Below, piece after piece: positions 23,322-32,500 of a stretch of DNA of 35,758 nucleotides. The notes beneath the pieces are model-generated. The model did no database searches. It was not told where the DNA came from and worked only from the letters and a program-made list of their open reading frames with translations. Position 1 is the stretch's first letter, and each line of letters starts with the position of its first letter. The stretch spans positions 1 through 35,758 of the forward strand of contig NZ_MUKA01000072.1 of the NCBI RefSeq assembly GCF_002150735.1, read 5' to 3'. The DNA is from Streptomyces africanus. Lineage in GTDB: Bacteria; Actinomycetota; Actinomycetes; Streptomycetales; Streptomycetaceae. A program made the translations under genes and the position numbers.

Positions 23322-24479
23322 ATGAGCACCGAGAACCTCCCCCAGAGCCCCGAGCAGCCGCCTCGCAAGCCGCGTGTGGCCGTCGTGTTCGGCGGGCGCA
23401 GCTCCGAACACGGGATCTCCGTGGTCACGGCCGGCGCCGTCCTCAAGGCCATCGACCGGACGAAGTACGACGTCCTGCCGATCGGCATCACCCAGGACGG
23501 CCGTTGGGCGCTCACGGCGGACGAACCGGAGCGGATGGCGATCGTCGACCGGCGCCAGCCGAGCGTCGACCTGCTCGCCGAGTCCGCCGAGGGCGGAGTG
23601 ATCCTCCCGGTCGACCCGGCCAGCCGCGAAGTCGTCTACAGCGAGCCGGGATCGGTCCCCAAGGCGCTCGGCGAGGTCGACGTGGTCTTCCCGGTGCTGC
23701 ACGGCCCCTACGGCGAGGACGGCACCCTCCAGGGCCTCCTGGAGCTGTCCGGCGTCCCGTACGTCGGTTCGGGTGTGCTCGCCTCGGCCGTGGGCCAGGA
23801 CAAGGAGTACATGAAGCGGGTGTTCACCTCGTTCGGGCTGAGGGTCGGCCCGTACGTGGTGGTCCGGCCGCGTGAGTGGGAGCGCGACGAGGCCGCCGCC
23901 CGCAAGAAGATCGTCGACTTCGCCGGCGAGCACGGCTGGCCGCTGTTCGTGAAGCCCGCGCGCGCCGGTTCGTCGATCGGCATCACCAAGGTCGACGATC
24001 TCTCCGGCCTCGACGAGGCCATCGCCGAGGCACAGCGGCACGACCCGAAGATCCTCGTGGAGGCCGCGCTGCGGGGCCGCGAGATCGAGTGCGGCGTGCT
24101 GGAGTTCGAGGACGGCCCCCGGGCCTCCGTGCCCGCCGAGATCCCCTCTCCCGAGACGCACGCGTACTACGACTTCGAGGCCAAGTACATCGACTCGACG
24201 CCGGGGCTCGTGCCGGCGCCCCTGACGCCGGAGGAGACGGCTCGGGTGCAGCGCCTGGCGGTCGACGCCTTCGAGGCGGCGTCCTGCGAGGGCCTGGTCC
24301 GCGCGGACTTCTTCCTCACCGAGGACGGCGAGTTCGTGATCAACGAGATCAACACGATGCCCGGCTTCACGCCCATCTCGATGTATCCGCAGATGTGGCA
24401 GGCGAGCGGGGTGAGCTACCCGGAGCTGGTGGACCGTCTGGTGCAGGCGGCACTTCGCCGTTCCACGGGCCTTCGCTAG
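23322..24479 (+). CDS. ddlA: D-alanine--D-alanine ligase
   Basis: 385 residues. A 16-residue Pro/Gln head comes first, then VAVVFGGRSSEHGISVVTAG (N-domain with the D-Ala1 site), VVFPVLHGPYGEDGTLQGLL, ATP-grasp motifs KEYMKRVFTSFGLRVGPY, LFVKPARAGSSIGITKV and REIECGVLEFE, and the Mg site EFVINEINTMPGFTPISMYP. It joins two D-Ala for peptidoglycan. The 'GSSIGITKV' loop with Tyr in the region FEAKYID agrees with an ordinary Ddl; D-Ala-D-Lac ligases usually have Phe at the specificity position. The ATG at 23322 has only a weak ribosome site, and TACTCT 12 nt upstream could be a -10. The terminator at 24521-24547 overlaps the converging lipoprotein gene. Confidence 0.95.
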   Translation: MSTENLPQSPEQPPRKPRVAVVFGGRSSEHGISVVTAGAVLKAIDRTKYDVLPIGITQDGRWALTADEPERMAIVDRRQPSVDLLAESAEGGVILPVDPASREVVYSEPGSVPKALGEVDVVFPVLHGPYGEDGTLQGLLELSGVPYVGSGVLASAVGQDKEYMKRVFTSFGLRVGPYVVVRPREWERDEAAARKKIVDFAGEHGWPLFVKPARAGSSIGITKVDDLSGLDEAIAEAQRHDPKILVEAALRGREIECGVLEFEDGPRASVPAEIPSPETHAYYDFEAKYIDSTPGLVPAPLTPEETARVQRLAVDAFEAASCEGLVRADFFLTEDGEFVINEINTMPGFTPISMYPQMWQASGVSYPELVDRLVQAALRRSTGLR

Positions 24480-24517
24480 ACGACCTGCACAGCAGGGCGC
24501 TCAGGAGTGCACAGCGC

Positions 24518-25042
24518 TCAGGCGATCCCCTCGGGGATCGCCTTTTTCACAGCCGGAGCCAGATCGATGAGAGCCCCCGAGCTGTCCACACCCTCCGGCA
24601 CCGCCACCTCGACATAGACCTCACGGTTCGCCGAGGTGAACCGGTATCCGCCGTCGTCCTGCTTCTCCATCAGCCAGTCGACCCCGTTCACACCGCCGGC
24701 GACCGCATCCGGATCCCCTCCGTCCGCCACCTTCGGATCGACCATCTTGGGCGGTTGCGGCACACCGCAGCGAAGTATGATCGCCGGGCTGCCCCAGCCC
24801 GCCGTCAACGCCGACGCGGGCTCGGGATCCTCACGACGCTCTCCGTCCACCTTCGCGGGCAGTACCTTGTCCAGGTTCCGGCACAGTTCCGTGGCCTTCG
24901 CGTCCGGACTGGGAACCGCCGCCGACGCGCTGTCGTCTGCCGAGGAGCAGCCCGCGGCAGTGATCAACAGCGCGAGAGCGGGCAGGCGGTAGAAAACTCG
25001 GAACACAGAACGGTGCCGGTGACGGAAAGAGTTCACCGGCAC
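24518..25042 (-). CDS. DUF3515-type lipoprotein
   Basis: 174 residues. A basic head (RHRHRSVFRVFYR) precedes a hydrophobic stretch and lipobox TAAGC with Cys32, so a secreted lipoprotein. The mature part has the DUF3515 pattern: ELCRNLDKVLPAKVDGERRE, LTAGWGSPAIILRCGVPQPP with a second and third Cys, VNGVDWL, and YRFTSANREVYVEVAVPE. The function of DUF3515 proteins is unknown. The GTG at 25042 begins 14 nt after the stop of the Lrp-like gene; a GTG two codons later (VNSFRH) is an alternative. It converges on ddlA, and the ddlA terminator lies inside its last codons. Confident for lipoprotein, moderate for family. Confidence 0.85.
   Translation of the reverse strand: MPVNSFRHRHRSVFRVFYRLPALALLITAAGCSSADDSASAAVPSPDAKATELCRNLDKVLPAKVDGERREDPEPASALTAGWGSPAIILRCGVPQPPKMVDPKVADGGDPDAVAGGVNGVDWLMEKQDDGGYRFTSANREVYVEVAVPEGVDSSGALIDLAPAVKKAIPEGIA
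24521..24547 (+). terminator. ddlA terminator inside the converging lipoprotein gene
   Basis: GGCGATCCC (24521-24529) pairs with GGGATCGCC (24534-24542), loop CTCG, then TTTTT (24543-24547). The whole hairpin lies in the last ten codons of the minus-strand DUF3515 gene. Confidence 0.85.
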
Positions 25043-25056
25043 AGGGTAGACGGGGG

Positions 25057-25290
25057 CTACAGATGGACGACCGGGCAGGTCAGAGTGCGGGTGATGCCGT
25101 CCACTTGCTGGACCTTGGCGACCACCATGCGTCCGAGGTCGTCGACGGTGTCGGCCTGGGCCCGCACGATCACGTCGTACGGTCCTGTGACGTCCTCGGC
25201 CTGGATGACCCCAGGAATCTTGCTGATCGTCTCTGCGACGGTCGACGCCTTGCCGACCTCCGTCTGGATCAGGATGTACGCCTGTACCAC
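25057..25290 (-). CDS. Stand-alone Lrp/AsnC ligand-binding (RAM) domain protein
   Basis: 77 residues, VVQAYILIQTEVGKASTVAE to RTLTCPVVHL. This is the C-terminal Lrp/AsnC effector domain alone, without the helix-turn-helix: a beta-alpha-beta-beta-alpha-beta pattern, with VIQAEDVTGPYDVIVRAQ and a final 'G-I-T-R-T-L-T-C'. Such single-domain members may bind amino acids and form octameric rings or partner with full-length Lrp proteins. The GTG at 25290 has GGAGG 6-10 nt upstream, so the long upstream frame is excluded. It is divergent from thiL by 206 bp and co-transcribed with the lipoprotein gene downstream. Confidence 0.9.
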   Translation of the reverse strand: MVQAYILIQTEVGKASTVAETISKIPGVIQAEDVTGPYDVIVRAQADTVDDLGRMVVAKVQQVDGITRTLTCPVVHL

Positions 25291-25419
25291 GGAACCTCCA
25301 GGGCGGCCACGAGGATCATGTGGGGAAAAGGAACGCCACGGTATCGCGTCGCCGCTCGCCGCGGGGAGACCTGCGGGGACCGGGTCTTGCGCGCCGGGGT
25401 GCAGGTCCGGCAGAACGTG

Positions 25420-25436
25420 ACGGTCACTTCGACCGT
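25420..25436. promoter_or_regulatory. Dyad in the thiL/Lrp-domain divergent region
   Basis: ACGGTC-ACTTC-GACCGT (25420-25425 with 25431-25436) lies in the 206-bp divergent spacer, 60 nt before thiL. It could be an operator for either gene or a leader hairpin. No TPP riboswitch motif is seen here. Confidence 0.4.
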
Positions 25437-25496
25437 AGCGAGGACCGAGAGGCCTCGCGACCGGGCACGGACAGGGACAGAAGGGGAGAAAGGGCA

Positions 25497-26462
25497 ATGA
25501 AGGGCACTGTTGGTGAGCTCGGTGAGTTCGGGCTCATCAGGGAGCTCACCTCCCGTCTGACCACCACCCCGGCGGTCCGGATCGGCCCCGGCGACGACGC
25601 CGCCGTGGTCGCCGCGCCCGACCGCCGGGTCGTGGCCAGTACGGACATCCTGGTGGAGGGCCGGCACTTCCGCCGGGACTGGTCGACGGCCTACGACGTG
25701 GGCCGCAAGGCGGCGGCGCAGAACCTCGCCGACATCGCCGCCATGGGTGCCGTACCGACCGCACTGCTGCTCGGTCTGGTCGTTCCGGCCGAGCTGCCGG
25801 TGACGTGGGCGAGCGAGCTGATGGACGGCGTGCGCGACGAATGCCAGGTGGCCGGTGCCGCCGTGGTCGGCGGTGACGTCGTACGCGGCGACTCGATCAT
25901 GGTGTCGATCACCGCGCTGGGCGATCTGCGCAACCAGGAGCCGGTGACGCGGGCGGGCGCGCAGCCCGGCGACCTCGTCGCGGTGACCGGCTGGCTGGGC
26001 TGGTCGGCGGCCGGGTACGCGGTGCTGTCGCGCGGGTTCCGCTCGCCGCGCGCCTTCGTGGAGGCCCACCGGCGGCCCGAGCCGCCGTACCACGCGGGTC
26101 CGGCCGCCGCCGGGCTCGGGGCGACCGCGATGTGCGACGTGAGTGACGGGCTGATCGCCGACCTGGGGCACATCGCCGAGGCCAGCAAGGTGCGGATCGA
26201 CATCCGCTCCGGGGCGATCGACATTCCCTCCCAGATGAACGACATCGGGCAGGCCGTCGGTGTCGACCCGATGCAGTGGGTGCTGACCGGGGGGGAGGAC
26301 CACGCGATCGTGGCGACCTTCCCGCCGGACGTGAAGCTCCCCGCCCGCTGGAAGGTCATCGGCGAGGTCCTCAACCCCTCGGCGCTGCCCCAGGTGACGG
26401 TCGACGGGGCGCCGTGGACCAGCAAGGGCGGCTGGGACCACTTCGGGGACATGGAGTCATGA
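25497..26462 (+). CDS. thiL: Thiamine-monophosphate kinase
   Basis: 321 residues with PurM-like folds: [20 protein letters not shown] (Mg site), [60 protein letters not shown] and [14 protein letters not shown]. It phosphorylates thiamine monophosphate to the active pyrophosphate cofactor. The ATG at 25497 has GGGGAG upstream; the longer frame from 25320 crosses the divergent promoter area. The stop overlaps the thiD start (ATGA). Length and motifs are complete. Confidence 0.95.
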   Translation: MKGTVGELGEFGLIRELTSRLTTTPAVRIGPGDDAAVVAAPDRRVVASTDILVEGRHFRRDWSTAYDVGRKAAAQNLADIAAMGAVPTALLLGLVVPAELPVTWASELMDGVRDECQVAGAAVVGGDVVRGDSIMVSITALGDLRNQEPVTRAGAQPGDLVAVTGWLGWSAAGYAVLSRGFRSPRAFVEAHRRPEPPYHAGPAAAGLGATAMCDVSDGLIADLGHIAEASKVRIDIRSGAIDIPSQMNDIGQAVGVDPMQWVLTGGEDHAIVATFPPDVKLPARWKVIGEVLNPSALPQVTVDGAPWTSKGGWDHFGDMES

Positions 26463-27250
26463 TTCCCAACGTCCTCACGGTGGCGGGCTCCGACTCGGGC
26501 GGCGGCGCCGGCATCCAGGCCGACCTGAAGACGATGCTCGCGCTCGGCGTGCACGGCATGAGCGTCCTCACGGCGGTGACCGCGCAGAACTCCCTCGGCG
26601 TGCAGGGGGCTTGGGAACTGCCGGTGGAGGCCGTGCGGGCCCAGTACCGCAGTGTCGTCGACGACATCGGCGTCCAGGCGGTCAAGACCGGGATGCTGGC
26701 CTCCGCCGAACTCGTGGAGACGGTCGCCGAGTTGCTCGCGGGCACCGACGCCCCGGCGGTCGTCGACCCGGTGGGCGTCTCCAAGCACGGTGACTCCCTC
26801 CTCGCCGCGTCCGCATTGGACTCCGTCCGTACGAAGCTGCTGCCGGTCGCCACGGTCGCCACTCCGAATCTCGACGAGGTGGCCCAGCTGACGGGCGTCC
26901 GCGTCGCATCGGAGGAGCAGCTGCGGCGGGCCGCGGCGGCCGTGCTCGGCTACGGGCCGCGGTGGGTGCTGATCAAGGGCGGCCATCTGTCCGGGGACGC
27001 CGTGGACCTGCTCACGGACGGCTCCGAGGAGCACTGGCTGAGGGCGCCGCGCCACGACAACCGGCACACCCACGGCACGGGCTGCACGCTGGCCTCGGCG
27101 ATCGCGGCACAGCTCGCGAAGGGGCACTCCGTGCCGGAGGCGGTGGCGGCGGCCAAGGAGTACGTCACCGGGGCGATCGCGGCCGGGTTCGCGCTCGGCG
27201 GGGGGATCGGGCCGGTGGATCATGGCTGGCGGTTCCGGGCCGGGTCCTGA
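26459..27250 (+). CDS. thiD: Hydroxymethylpyrimidine/phosphomethylpyrimidine kinase
   Basis: 263 residues of the ribokinase-like ThiD family: [70 protein letters not shown] and the anion-hole motif [15 protein letters not shown] with the catalytic Asp replaced by Cys-neighbour context as in the family. It makes HMP-pyrophosphate for thiamine assembly. The ATG at 26459 overlaps the thiL stop by 4 nt, so thiL-thiD are translationally coupled. The operon ends at the bidirectional hairpin 27308-27338. Confidence 0.95.
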   Translation: MIPNVLTVAGSDSGGGAGIQADLKTMLALGVHGMSVLTAVTAQNSLGVQGAWELPVEAVRAQYRSVVDDIGVQAVKTGMLASAELVETVAELLAGTDAPAVVDPVGVSKHGDSLLAASALDSVRTKLLPVATVATPNLDEVAQLTGVRVASEEQLRRAAAAVLGYGPRWVLIKGGHLSGDAVDLLTDGSEEHWLRAPRHDNRHTHGTGCTLASAIAAQLAKGHSVPEAVAAAKEYVTGAIAAGFALGGGIGPVDHGWRFRAGS

Positions 27251-27307
27251 GCGTCCGGGTTCGTTTCCGGGTGTCCGAGCCCGTTCCCGGGCGTCCGGAC
27301 ACGCCAA

Positions 27308-27338
27308 AGAGCCGGTCCACCAGAGGTGGACCGGCTCT
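27308..27338. terminator. Bidirectional terminator between thiD and rpmB
   Basis: A perfect 14-bp stem (27308-27321 with 27325-27338), loop AGA. The minus side has a short T run (AAA at 27306-27308 on the plus strand), so it is best suited to rpmB, while also following thiD by 57 nt. Confidence 0.88.
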
Positions 27339-27375
27339 GTAAGCGAACCAGCAGTGGCCGCGCGCTAGCTGAGCG

Positions 27376-27561
27376 TCAGCGCGAGACCTTGCCGGCCTTG
27401 ATGCACGAGGTGCAAGCGTTCACGCGCTTCGGCGTCCCGCCCACCACGGTACGCACACGCTGGATGTTCGGGTTCCAGCGGCGGGACGTACGGCGGTGCG
27501 AGTGCGAGATGTTGTTGCCGAAGCCCGGCCCCTTGCCGCAGACGTCGCAGTTGGCAGCCAC
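27376..27561 (-). CDS. rpmB: 50S ribosomal protein L28
   Basis: 61 residues, [20 protein letters not shown] with the later stretch [20 protein letters not shown]. Cys5/Cys8 and Cys50/Cys53 form the zinc ribbon, so this is the zinc-containing (C+) form; in Streptomyces a C- paralogue normally replaces it under zinc starvation elsewhere. The GTG at 27561 has GGAG ~8 nt upstream. A promoter is proposed at 27680-27710 and a 20-bp palindrome lies in the leader. Confidence 0.96.
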   Translation of the reverse strand: MAANCDVCGKGPGFGNNISHSHRRTSRRWNPNIQRVRTVVGGTPKRVNACTSCIKAGKVSR

Positions 27562-27596
27562 GGGTCACTCCAAAGACTTCAGATGCACTTACGGTT

Positions 27597-27616
27597 GATC
27601 CCGGCATGCCGGGATC
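27597..27616. promoter_or_regulatory. 20-bp perfect palindrome in the rpmB leader
   Basis: GATCCCGG followed by CATG and CCGGGATC forms a perfect dyad 36 nt before the rpmB start, downstream of the proposed promoter. It would fold as a hairpin in the rpmB leader RNA or serve as a protein site. Confidence 0.55.
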
Positions 27617-27679
27617 CGGATCAGAGGATCTGAGTGGCGCTGCCAGGGGAATGGCCCGATTCGATCGGGCAACCGGAGC

Positions 27680-27710
27680 AGCATACAACGACTGCGCCCG
27701 TGCAGTGAAA
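27680..27710 (-). promoter_or_regulatory. rpmB promoter
   Basis: On the minus strand, -35 TTTCAC/TTCACT (27710-27704), 18-19 nt spacer and -10 TATGCT (27685-27680). This gives a leader of about 110 nt. It is the only good match in the interval; inferred from consensus. Confidence 0.5.
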
Positions 27711-27808
27711 CTACCATGGTCAGGCCGGGGCCTGGCCCGGCCCACTTCCGGCCGACACCGCCCCGGGGTCTACGCTGCGTGCCACGTCCAGCAGCTCAGG
27801 GAGGCGCG

Positions 27809-29515
27809 GTGGCGCAGGTGCCGCAGACATTCTTCGATGCTCTCGCGGTGCGCACCTGGTGCGGTCTCGCACTCGAGACGCTGGGGCGGGCGCGTGAGGA
27901 GATCGACGCGATCAACGTCTATCCCGTGGCGGACGGGGACACCGGTACCAATCTGTATCTGACCGTGGAGTCCGCCGTCGCGGCGGTCGAGGCCGTGTTC
28001 GCCGGGCATGCGGCGAGGTCGGGCCCTGAGGGGCCGACGCTGGCCGACGCGGTCCGGGCGATGGCGCACGGGGCACTCATCGGTGCCCGTGGGAACTCCG
28101 GGACGATCCTCGCCCAGCTGCTGCGCGGCATGTCCCAGGTGCTGGCCGGCCAGGAGAGCGGACACGCCGACGGCAAGACCGCGCACGCCGACGGCCAGGG
28201 CCTGCGGCTGGCCCTGCGGCACGCGGCCGACTCCGCCCGGCAGGCCGTGGCCCACCCTGTCGAGGGCACGGTCCTCACGGTCGCCTCGGCCGCCGCCGAC
28301 GCGGCCTGCGGTGCCGGGGGCGACTGCGGGACGGTGGCCAGGGCGGCCTACGAAGGAGCGCGCGCGGCCCTGGCCGCGACCCCCGGCCAGCTGCCCGTCC
28401 TGGAACGCGCCGGAGTGGTCGACGCCGGCGGCCGGGGGCTGGTGGCGGTGCTCGGGGCGCTGGTGGAGACGTTCACGGGGGAGAGGCCGCGGGACGGGGC
28501 GGCGACGGTGACGGCGGGTGCGTCGGGGGTGGGCGAGGACGCAAGCCCGCACGGCGAGTGTGCCGACACCGCCGCCGGGGCCGGCCGGGACGGCCCCGCC
28601 TTCGAGGTGATCTACCTGCTGGAGGCGGAGGACACGGCCGTGGCGCGGTTGCGGGAGCGGCTCGACGCGCTCGGGGACTCGCTCGTAGTGGTCGGCGGCG
28701 ACGGGCTCTGGAACGTCCACGTCCATGCCGACGACGCGGGCGCCGCCGTCGAGGCCGGTATCGAGGCCGGGCGGCCCTACCGGATCCGCATCACGCACTT
28801 CGGCGCCGGCGACGTGCACACCACCGGCGCCGAGCGGCCTCCCCGTGAGCGTGCCCAGCGTGCCGTCGTGGCCGTGGTGCCCGGCGAGGGCCTGGCCGGG
28901 CTGTACGCCGAGGCCGGCGCGACGACCGTGCTCGCACGCCCCGGGGAGCCGCCCGCGAGCGGCGAGCTCGTGCAGGCCGTACGACGGGCCCACGCGCGCG
29001 AGGTCGTGCTGCTGCCCAATGACGCCGAGCTGCGCCACACCGCCGCGGCGGCGGCCGAGCAGGCCCGGACCGAGGGCATCCGGGTGGCCCTCATCCCGAC
29101 CCGCTCGGCGGTCCAGGGCATCGCGGCGCTGGCCGTGCACGAGCCGGAGCGCCGTTTCGACGAGGACGTGGTGTCGATGACCTCGGCGGCCGGCGCGACC
29201 CGCTACGCCGAGGTGACCGTCGCCGAGCGTCAGGCCTGGACGATGGCCGGCATCTGCCAGGCCGGCGACGTCCTCGGCCTGATCGACGGTGATGTCGCCG
29301 TGATCGGCTCGGACGTCACGGCCACCGCCCGGTCCGTCCTGGACCGCATGCTCGCGGCCGGGGGCGAGATGGTCACCCTGGTGCTCGGCGACGAGGCTCC
29401 CGACACCATCGCGGAGCATCTGGAGGGCCGGGTCCGCGAGGGGTACCTCGCCGTCGACACGGTCGTGTACCGGGGCGGGCGGCAGGGGGCCGTGCTGCTC
29501 ATCGGCGTGGAGTAG
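27809..29515 (+). CDS. DAK2/FakA-like kinase (dihydroxyacetone or fatty-acid kinase family)
   Basis: 568 residues. The N-terminal DhaL/DAK2 domain (1-~215) has NVYPVADGDTGTNLYLTVES with metal-binding aspartates, ALIGARGNSGTILAQLLRGM, and PVEGTVLTVASAAADAA. A linker and a central domain (VIYLLEAEDTAVARLRERLD) follow, then the DAK1-like C-terminal domain with VPGEGLAGLYAEAGATTVLA, EVVLLPNDAELRHTAAAAAE and VALIPTRSAVQGIAALAVHE. This architecture matches FakA, which phosphorylates protein-bound fatty acids with a FakB partner (none in this window), and proteins often found near recG and rpmB. The GTG at 27809 has GGGAGG 5-10 nt upstream; the longer frame is excluded. It converges on the TPR gene with only 26 nt between, without a visible terminator. 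Confidence 0.9.
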   Translation: MAQVPQTFFDALAVRTWCGLALETLGRAREEIDAINVYPVADGDTGTNLYLTVESAVAAVEAVFAGHAARSGPEGPTLADAVRAMAHGALIGARGNSGTILAQLLRGMSQVLAGQESGHADGKTAHADGQGLRLALRHAADSARQAVAHPVEGTVLTVASAAADAACGAGGDCGTVARAAYEGARAALAATPGQLPVLERAGVVDAGGRGLVAVLGALVETFTGERPRDGAATVTAGASGVGEDASPHGECADTAAGAGRDGPAFEVIYLLEAEDTAVARLRERLDALGDSLVVVGGDGLWNVHVHADDAGAAVEAGIEAGRPYRIRITHFGAGDVHTTGAERPPRERAQRAVVAVVPGEGLAGLYAEAGATTVLARPGEPPASGELVQAVRRAHAREVVLLPNDAELRHTAAAAAEQARTEGIRVALIPTRSAVQGIAALAVHEPERRFDEDVVSMTSAAGATRYAEVTVAERQAWTMAGICQAGDVLGLIDGDVAVIGSDVTATARSVLDRMLAAGGEMVTLVLGDEAPDTIAEHLEGRVREGYLAVDTVVYRGGRQGAVLLIGVE

Positions 29516-29541
29516 GAGGAGCAGGGCGGGTACCGGGTGAT

Positions 29542-32500
29542 TCAGTCCTGGTCCTCCGCCGCGACGCGGAGCATGTGCTCGGCCTCTGCCCGCCGGGCCC
29601 GCACCGCCTCGCCGTCATCCTCCCTGTCGTCGCCCTCCGCCCCGTCGTACGCCGCGAGCACCGCACGCGCGCGTGCCCTCGCGTCGGTGGGACGGCCCAG
29701 CTCGATCTCCAGCCAGCCCGCGGTGAGTTCGGCGCCGGTACGGCTGTGCAGGGCGGCGTCCCCGAGGGAGGCGAACACCTCGGCCGACCGCAGCAGTTGG
29801 GACAGCGCCTCCTCGAACACGGCCGGGAGCGAGCCCTGCGCGTCGCCCTCGGAGCCGGACCGGGCCAGCAGGTCGCCGAACTGGCGGTGGGTGTGGCCGA
29901 GTTCGGCGACGAGCTGCAGCCGGGACTCCGCGTCGGCCGCGGTGTCCCGTGCCGCCTCGCACTCCCGGATCCCGTCCGCCATCAGGGCGCGCGCCTCGTC
30001 GGGCCCGTCCTCCGTACGCAACGCCAGCCAGGCGCGGGCGCGCAGGGCCCGGATCAGCCCGTGCACGTTGCCGAGTTCGCGCCACAGGTCGCCCGCGCGT
30101 GCGTAGGCCCGGTCCGCCTCGTCGGCCAGTCCGGCCTGCCCGAGGGACTCCCCGGCCAGGTGGGCGAGGGTCGCGTGGTCGTGCTGTTCGGGCCAGTGCC
30201 GGGCGATCTCGGCGGCCTGCAGACGCCGTTCGGCGGCAGCGCGGTGCTCGCCGAGTTCACTCAGGCAGTCGCCGAGCCACCACTGCGTCTGCACGACCGC
30301 CCCGTCGCCGTGCGTCTCGGCGGTCAGGTCGGGCAGTGCCGACTCCAGGACCTCCGCGGCCTCGGCCCACCGTCCCTGCCGCAGCAGGAACCCGCCGAGC
30401 TGCTGCCGGGCCCAGGCGCCCAGCGTCGCGCCCTCGCCCGCCTCGTCGGCCCAGTGCGCGGCCTCCAGGGCGTGCTGGGAGGCCTCGACGACCTCGCCCC
30501 GGCCGCCGGTCAACTCGGCCAGCTGGAGGTGCAGCTGGGCCCGTCCGGGCGCCTCCAGCTGGGCTCCGCCGTGCTCCAGGGCCGCCCGCAGTGCCCGTTC
30601 CGCCTCCGCCATGTCACCGAGGTGGTGGGCCAGGGAGGCCAGCCGGGCCTCGTACTCCACCGCGAACCACGGCAGCCCCGCCGCGACGAACGCCGCCGCG
30701 CCCCGCGCGAACAGTGCCGCGGCCGTCTCCAGGTCCCCGCGAAGTCCGGCCAGCTCGGCGAGCATCGCCTGCGCCTCGGCGCCCCGCGCGGCCAGCCGCA
30801 CGTCCTCCCCGGCCCGCCCGTCGACGAGCGCGATGACTTCCCGGACAGCGGCTTCGGCCACATCAATGACCGAGCCCGGCCCGGTGCCCACGCCGCCGGC
30901 CGTTTCCGGCTTGGCGCCGGCGCCGTCGCCGGGAAGCGTCTCGGGTCTGGGGCCCGCGTCTTGGCCGAGGCTCGTTTCCGGCCTCGGGCTTGTGTCGTCG
31001 CCGGCGGCCGTTTCCGGTCTGGCGCCTGCGCCCTCCCCGAGAACCGTCTCGGGCCTGGGGCCCGTGTTTTGGCCGAGGCTCGTTTCCGGCCTCGGGCGTG
31101 TGTCGTCGCCGAGGGCCGTTTCCAGGCCGGAGCTCGCGCCTTGGCCGACGGCCGTTTCCGGCCTGGCGCCCGCGCCCTCCCCGAGAACCGTCTCGGGCCT
31201 GGGGCCCGTGTTTTGGCCGAGGGCCGTTTCCGGCCTTGGGCTTGTGTCTTGGCCGAGGCTCGTTTCCGGCCTCGGGCGTGTGTCGTCGCCGAGGGCCGTT
31301 TCCAGGCCGGAGCTCGCGCCTTCGCCGGCGGTCGTTTCCGGTCTGGCGTTCACGCCGTCGCCGGGAACCGCATTCGGCCCCCGGCTCTCGGTGTGCGCCG
31401 GAATCGGCTCCGGGTCGTGGCCCTCGGGGGCACTCTCCTGGGCGCCGCCGGTTCCGGTCTCGTGCGCCCGGCGCGTCAGGATCCTGGCCCGGGCCATCAG
31501 GACGGACGCCGTCTGCCGTATCCCGGTGTCGCCGGCGGCGTACAGCGCGAGGATGTCGTCGTAGGGGCCGGACACGGCCGCGAGCGCCCCGGCCACGTCA
31601 CCCGCGAGAGCGCGTACGTACGCCGCACGCGCGCGTGCCGCCAGGGCTTCCCCGGGGTCGCCCGCCGCCGCGTACAGCCGCGCGGCCCGTTCGAAGAGCG
31701 CGGTGCCCTCCGGGCCGAGGCCCATCGCCTCGTGTTCGGCGATCTCGGCGCGGTCGCGCGGGTCCAGCTCCACGCCCTCCGCGGCCTCGGCGGCCTCGGC
31801 GACCGCCGCCCACGCCTCCACGGCGCCCGGCCGCAGGTTGTCCGACAGCCGGCGTGCCTCGGCCAGCAGGGCGGGCAGATCCGGCTGCCCGGTCGCGGCG
31901 GCCGTGACCACCGGGGGAGCGGGCGCAGGCACCGGCCGTACCGACCGCACCCCCAGCGGCAGCCGTTCCACCAGCGGGCGCCGCTGCATCCGCGCGCGGG
32001 CCCGCTCGGAGACGTACGCCGTGCCGTTGCGCTCGTCGAAGCGGGCCGCCAGGGCGAGGGCCTCCGCGCGCGCGTGTGCGGCCAGTTCCCGGGCGGTCCA
32101 CGCGCGGCCGGCCGGACCGGGCACCTGCCGGTCACCCAGCCCCAGCCCGGTCAGACGGTCCATGAGCAGGGCCACCACGCTCATGAACTCCAGCTTGCTC
32201 TGCGGCTGCCCCTCGTCCGTGAAGTACGCCGGCCGCTCCGCGAGCAGCTCAAGACCGCGCGCCTCGTTGCCGGTCAGCGCGCAGAACTCCACGTGCTCCG
32301 CGTACGCGCCGCGCATGCTCTCCATGGCCCGTACGAGCCGGAAGCCCCGCAGATGGTTCGCGCGGGCCTCGTCCAGGCGGCCCAGCCGCAGCAGCGGCAC
32401 CAGGGAGGAGGCGAGGGCCGTGTGCGGCTCGTGGGCGCAGGCGTACTCGCCCTCCAGCACCGGCCGCCACAGCTCCAGCGCCTCGGCGTCCCGGCCCCGC

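Noticed and set aside
25291..25496. TPP riboswitch before thiL-thiD
   Set aside because: The conserved CTGAGA and ACCTGAxC-type segments are absent; only a small dyad is present.
30877..31344. CRISPR-like or minisatellite non-coding array
   Set aside because: The unit is 36 bp with no unique spacers and stays in frame with intact TPR coding on both sides.
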